DNA from: Stenotrophomonas acidaminiphila
GTDB lineage: Bacteria; Pseudomonadota; Gammaproteobacteria; Xanthomonadales; Xanthomonadaceae
Length of the DNA: 64,000 nucleotides
Direction: 5' to 3'
NCBI GenBank assembly: GCA_002951995.1
Contig: CP019797.1
Coordinates: forward strand, 1,534,501 to 1,598,500
Below the pieces are notes generated by a model. That model saw only the letters and a program-made list of their open reading frames with translations. It was not told where the DNA came from and searched no databases. A program made the position numbers and the translations under genes. Within the stretch, counting starts at the first letter, position 1. Each line of letters starts with the position of its first letter. Positions 60,023 through 64,000 of the stretch are shown piece by piece.

Positions 60023-61174
60023 TCAGTAGGCGTTGGGGTTGTCGCCCATTTCCTGCAGCGTGGTCTTGCCCTTGAGCACGCGGTACACCCAGATGGTGTA
60101 GGCGATGACGATGGGCAGCAGCAGCACCGTGGCCAGCAGCATGATCCACAGGGTCAGGTGGCTGGACGAGGCATCCCAGGCAACCAGGCTGGAGCCGGGC
60201 TGGCTGGAGGACGGCAGCAGGAACGGGAAGGCCGCGAAGCCCACGGTGAGGATGATGCCGGCGATCGACGTACCCGAGGCGATGAACGCAAGTCCACCGC
60301 GGCGCCTGCGCAGCAACACCGCCGCGGCGAGCGCGCCGAGCAGGCCGGCCGCCGGCGCCAGCAGCGTGGCCGGCATGCTGGAGTAATTGTGCAGCCAGCC
60401 ACCGGCGGCGGTGATCTCCACGCTCTTGAGCAGCGGGTTGCTGGCGCCGTCGGTGACCAGCGGCGAGGTGATCGCATAGCCGGGCAGGCCCAGCGCCACC
60501 CACGCGCCGCCGGCGGCGAACAGCACGAAGCTGACCAACGCGGCGATGCTGCCCAGGCGAGCGGAGCGTTCGGCCACCGGGCCGTCGGTCTTGAGCACCA
60601 GCATCGACGCGCCGTGGGCGACCAGCATGGCCACGCTGAGCAGGCCGGCCAGCAGGGCGAACGGGGTCAGCAGGCCGAAGAAGCTGCCGGTGTAGAACAC
60701 GCGCTGGCTGTCGTCGAAGTGGAACGGCACGCCGAGCAGCACGTTGCCCACGGCCACGCCCATGATCAGCGCCGGCACGAAGCCGCCGATGAACAGCGCG
60801 CGGTCCCAGTTGTCGCGCCATGCCTGGCTCTGCAGCTTGCCGCGGTACTTGAAGCCGACCGGGCGCAGGATCAGCGCGAACAGGATCACGAACATCGCCA
60901 GGTAGAAGCCGGAGAAGCTGACCGCGTACAGCGGCGGCCACGCGGCGAAGATCGCGCCGCCGCCCAGGATCAGCCACACCTGGTTGCCTTCCCATACCGG
61001 GCCCACCGTGTTGATCACCAGCCGGCGTTCCTCGTCGGTCCTGGCCACGAACGGCAGCAGCGTGCCCACGCCCAGGTCGAAACCGTCCATCACCGCGAAA
61101 CCGACCAGCAGCACGCCCAGCAGCAGCCACCAGATCACGCGCAGCGTGGTGTAGTCCAGAAGAATGAAATCCAT
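60023..61174 (-). CDS. cydB: Cytochrome bd ubiquinol oxidase subunit II
   Basis: A 383-residue membrane protein with about nine hydrophobic segments. The family start LRVIWWLLLGVLLVGFAVMDGFDLGVGTLLPF is clear (positions 10-41), and GNQVWLILGGGAIFAAWPPLYA follows. Pairs with CydA in the low-oxygen quinol oxidase. It starts 15 bp after cydA. Confidence 0.96.
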   Translation of the reverse strand: MDFILLDYTTLRVIWWLLLGVLLVGFAVMDGFDLGVGTLLPFVARTDEERRLVINTVGPVWEGNQVWLILGGGAIFAAWPPLYAVSFSGFYLAMFVILFALILRPVGFKYRGKLQSQAWRDNWDRALFIGGFVPALIMGVAVGNVLLGVPFHFDDSQRVFYTGSFFGLLTPFALLAGLLSVAMLVAHGASMLVLKTDGPVAERSARLGSIAALVSFVLFAAGGAWVALGLPGYAITSPLVTDGASNPLLKSVEITAAGGWLHNYSSMPATLLAPAAGLLGALAAAVLLRRRRGGLAFIASGTSIAGIILTVGFAAFPFLLPSSSQPGSSLVAWDASSSHLTLWIMLLATVLLLPIVIAYTIWVYRVLKGKTTLQEMGDNPNAY

Positions 61175-61189
61175 GAGTGTGCTCCTGCC

Positions 61190-62758
61190 TCAGGCCTGGC
61201 CGGCGGCATGGTGGGAAACGGACGGCTGCGGCGCGGGCAGGGCGTCGCCCGGGCCCTTGTGGATGGCCTTCAGCATCAGCTTGATCTCGATGATCATCAG
61301 TACCGTGTACAGGGCCACGAACCCGGCCAGGGTCAGCACGATCTGGTGCAGGGCCAGGCCCGAGGCGGCGTAGAAGGTGGGCAGCACGCCTTCCACCGCC
61401 CACGGCTGGCGCCCGTACTCGGCGATGAACCAGCCGCATTCGATCGCGATCCACGGCGCCGGCAACGTCCACAGCGCGATCTTCAGGAAGGTGCGCTTGT
61501 CCTGGAAGTTGTGGCGGCAGGAGTAGTAGAACGCCACCGCGAAGAAGGCGATCAGGTAGAAGCCAAGGCCTGCCATCACCCGGAACGTCCAGAACAGCGG
61601 CAGGACCCGCGGCACGGTATCCATGGCCGCCTGCGAGATTTCCTGCGGCGTGGCGTTGAGGATGTCGTCGCGGTAGCGCTTGAGCAGCAGGCCATGGCCC
61701 AGGTCCTGCCAGTGCCGGTCGAACATTTCCCGCGCCTCGCGGTCGTTCTTGTTGGCGCGGATGCGTTCCAGCGCGCCGTAGGCCAGCTGGCCGCCGCGGA
61801 TGCGGTGTTCGGCGCGCTCGACCAGCTCCAGGATGCCGGGGATCGGCTGGTCCAGCGAGCGGGTGGCGATCAGCCCCATCAGGTAGGGAATCTTGATCGC
61901 GTAGTCGTTCTGGTGGGTCTGCTGGTTGGGAATGCCGAAGGCGGTGAAGTCGGCCGGGGCGCGCTCGGTCTCCCACATCGCCTCGATGGCGGCCAGTTTC
62001 ATCTTCTGGTGCTCGTTGGCGGCATAGCCGCTCTCGTCGCCGAGCACCACCACCGACAGCGAGGACAGCAGGCCGAACGCGGCGGCCACCGCGAACGAGC
62101 GGCGGGCGACGTCATGGTGGCGGTTGCGCAGTAGGTAGAAGGCGCTGATCGACATGACGAACACCGCGCCGGTGACGTAGCCGGCCGACACCGTGTGCAC
62201 GAACTTGGCCTGCGCCACCGGGTTGAACAGCACCGCCATGAAGTCCACGACTTCCATGCGCATGGTTTCGGGGTTGAACACCGCCCCGACCGGGTTCTGC
62301 ATCCAGCCGTTGGCGATCAGGATCCACAGCGCCGACAGGTTGGTGCCCAGTGCCATCAGCCAGGTCACGGTCAGGTGCTGGACCCTGCTCAGGCGGCCCC
62401 AGCCGAAGAAGAACAGGCCGATGAAGGTGGCTTCCAGGAAGAACGCCATCAACCCTTCGATGGCCAGCGGCGCACCGAAGATGTCGCCCACGTAATGGCT
62501 GTAGTAGGACCAGTTCATGCCGAACTGGAACTCCATCACGATGCCGGTACCCACGCCCATGGCGAAGTTGATGCCGAACAGCACACCCCAGAACAGCGTC
62601 ATCCGGCGCCAGACGTCCTTGCCGGTCATGACATAGACGCTTTCCATGATCGCGATCAGGAACGAAAGCCCCAGCGTGAGCGGGACGAAGAGGAAGTGGT
62701 ACATCGCGGTGAGCGCGAACTGCAGCCGCGACAGTTCTACGACGGTCGTATCGATCAT
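61190..62758 (-). CDS. cydA: Cytochrome bd ubiquinol oxidase subunit I
   Basis: A 522-residue haem- and quinol-binding subunit. The opening LSRLQFALTAMYHFLFVPLTLG carries the haem b595 ligand His, and GWFIAEYGRQPW is the conserved motif after the Q-loop region. The Q-loop (about 255-330) is of the longer type. Upstream, an FNR-type box (62847-62860) suggests induction when oxygen is low. Divergent from cydD. Confidence 0.97.
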   Translation of the reverse strand: MIDTTVVELSRLQFALTAMYHFLFVPLTLGLSFLIAIMESVYVMTGKDVWRRMTLFWGVLFGINFAMGVGTGIVMEFQFGMNWSYYSHYVGDIFGAPLAIEGLMAFFLEATFIGLFFFGWGRLSRVQHLTVTWLMALGTNLSALWILIANGWMQNPVGAVFNPETMRMEVVDFMAVLFNPVAQAKFVHTVSAGYVTGAVFVMSISAFYLLRNRHHDVARRSFAVAAAFGLLSSLSVVVLGDESGYAANEHQKMKLAAIEAMWETERAPADFTAFGIPNQQTHQNDYAIKIPYLMGLIATRSLDQPIPGILELVERAEHRIRGGQLAYGALERIRANKNDREAREMFDRHWQDLGHGLLLKRYRDDILNATPQEISQAAMDTVPRVLPLFWTFRVMAGLGFYLIAFFAVAFYYSCRHNFQDKRTFLKIALWTLPAPWIAIECGWFIAEYGRQPWAVEGVLPTFYAASGLALHQIVLTLAGFVALYTVLMIIEIKLMLKAIHKGPGDALPAPQPSVSHHAAGQA

Positions 62759-62846
62759 GGCCTGGCTACCTTGCGGATTGCGTGCATCATGGGGGAGTGA
62801 AGGGGGAGTGGTCGTGAATTTTCAATAATGAATGGTGATCCCGCCC

Positions 62847-62860
62847 TTGACCTGGATCAA
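62847..62860. promoter_or_regulatory. FNR/Anr-type binding site in the cydA-cydD divergent region
   Basis: TTGAC-CTGG-ATCAA, one mismatch from the FNR consensus TTGAT-N4-ATCAA. It lies 89 bp upstream of the cydA ATG. An AT-rich stretch between (62815-62830) holds possible -10 hexamers (CATTAT, TATTGA), placing the box near -36 to -40, close to class II activation. Confidence 0.7.
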
Positions 62861-62953
62861 TGCGACATGGCGTCGCAGCGGTGAACGTGCCGCGCGCGCG
62901 GATGCGATCATGCACGTTCCGGCGAATCGATTCCCTCCTGCAGGTTGCCCGTC

Positions 62954-64000
62954 TTGAGTGAAGTTTCCCCCCGGCCGACGCCGCCCGCCAACGGCGCCGC
63001 CGGCACCAGCAATGGCTGACCGCGCTGGCCGGCGCGGCGCGCGGGCAGCAGCGGGTCGCGGCGCTGGCCGCCTGCCTGTCCGGCGCCCTGCTGGTGGCGC
63101 AGGCCGGGGCGATAGCCTGGCTGATCCAGGCCGTGCTGGTCGAACACCGTCCGCTGGCATCGCTTGCGCAGGTGTTCGCCGCGCTGGCGCTGGTCCTGCT
63201 GCTGCGCAGCGCGCTGGGCGGGCTGGCGCAGAAAGCGGCCGGCGAAGTGGCCGACGCCGCGCGGCTGGCGTTGCGCGAGCAGGTCTACCGGCGCCTGCTC
63301 GGCCGCGGGCCGCTGTGGCTGCGGCGCCAGCGCAGCGGCGAGCTGGGCGAGCTGCTGCTCGCCCATGGCGATGCCATCGAGGGCTACTACGCCGGGTTCC
63401 AGCCGGTCCGGGCCGAAGTGATGGTGGTGCCGCTGCTGATCGTGGCGGCCGTGGCCTGGGTCGACTGGACGGTGGCGCTGATCCTGCTGTGCACCGGGCC
63501 GTTGGTGCCGGTGTTCATGATGCTGGTGGGGCTGGGCGCCGAAGCCGCCGGCCGCGAGCAGCTGCAGGAGCTGGCGCGCATGGGCGGGCACTTCGCCGAC
63601 CGCATCAAGGGGCTTGGCCTGTTGCGCCTGTATGGGCGCGGCGAGGACGAGCTGGCCGGCATCGCCACCGCGGCCGAGGGCGTGCGCGTGCGCACGATGA
63701 AGGTGCTGCGCATCGCCTTCCTGTCATCCACCGTGCTCGAGTTCTTCGCCTCGGTGAGCGTGGCGATGGTGGCGCTGTACCTGGGGCTGAGCTACCTGGG
63801 GATGCTGTCGCTGCATGCCACGGTGCCGACGCTGGGCGCGGGCGTGTTCTGCCTGCTGCTGGCGCCGGAGTTCTATGCGCCGCTGCGGCGGTTGGCCGCG
63901 CATTACCATGACCGTGCCAACGCGCTGGCGGCCGCTACCGAGGTCGAGCGCCTGCTCGACGGCGGCGACCCGACGGCGGCGGATGCCACCGCGCCCGCGC
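62954..64000 (+). CDS. cydD: Cysteine/glutathione ABC transporter permease/ATPase CydD (3' partial; frameshift near start)
   Basis: The transmembrane half of CydD: QQWLTALAGAARGQQRVAAL, LVAQAGAIAWLIQAVLVEHRP, EVADAARLALREQVYRRLL, RQRSGELGELLLAHGDAIEGYYAGFQPV and LAPEFYAPLRRLAAHYHDR. The ATPase domain lies beyond the window. CydDC exports reduced thiols and is needed for cytochrome bd assembly. The main frame has no start codon. TTG 62954 (LSEVSP) joins it only if the C6 run at 62967-62972 had one more C, giving MSEVSPPADAARQRRRRHQQW. So another one-base loss is probable. Confidence 0.85.

Overview
This window is a high-GC, gene-dense chromosomal segment from a gammaproteobacterium of the Xanthomonadaceae, most likely Stenotrophomonas or a close relative. 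Three things point there. The arginine cluster is the acetylated-intermediate type known from Xanthomonas (acetylornithine carbamoyltransferase, acetylcitrulline deacetylase, fused NAG synthase-kinase). The intergenic palindromes begin with GTAG, as in the SMAG repeats described from Stenotrophomonas maltophilia. The order queG / nnr-tsaE-amiC-mutL is gammaproteobacterial. Almost everything is housekeeping; no prophage, insertion sequence, CRISPR array or plasmid gene was seen.

Layout. 1-3.6 kb: an amidohydrolase (5' end outside the window), an AbgB-like M20 hydrolase and a lipocalin. 3.8-7.0 kb: tRNA-Phe, a GGEEF diguanylate cyclase, tRNA-Ala and RNase D. 7.1-10.3 kb: a TPR/SUMF1-type lipoprotein and an M48 peptidase. 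10.3-20.8 kb: xseA with a tandemly duplicated 3' tail, queG, then nnr-tsaE-amiC-mutL and two envelope genes. 20.8-25.9 kb: phaR, phaB, gluQ, htpX, a 600-bp inverted structured non-coding element, suhB. 26-30.5 kb: trmJ, a binding protein paired with a GGDEF-EAL enzyme, and a 108-bp satellite. 30.5-35.6 kb: epmB divergent from efp, a TMEM175-like channel, then mtaD-ubiG-gph. 35.6-38.5 kb: small regulators and a phytoene-synthase-like gene. 38.7-46.7 kb: yidD-pyrC-M23 peptidase, an extended dksA, sufE with an exporter, cysS and a small secreted protein. 47-58 kb: arginine then proline biosynthesis (argF', argG, argE', argB, argC, argH, proB, proA). 58-64 kb: an exporter, two identical tRNA-Pro genes, cydA-cydB-cydX, and divergently the start of cydD.

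How the genes work together. The arg genes form the route from glutamate through N-acetylated intermediates to arginine, and proBA branch from glutamate to proline. epmB supplies a step of the lysine modification of the neighbouring EF-P. cydABX encode cytochrome bd oxidase, with a good FNR-type box in the cydA-cydD divergent region; cydD belongs to the exporter needed to assemble the oxidase. Two c-di-GMP enzymes lie about 22 kb apart.

Two cross-cutting observations. Six genes (epmB, mtaD, a DUF6265-like gene, a GNAT gene, proA, cydD) are each out of frame by one base missing from a G or C run. That looks more like homopolymer undercalling than six real mutations. Several genes have a -10 hexamer 6-7 nt before the start codon and no ribosome binding site, which suggests leaderless mRNAs. 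The most unusual non-coding object is the pair of inverted ~210-bp arms at 24.3-24.9 kb, whose internal hairpins differ by compensatory changes.
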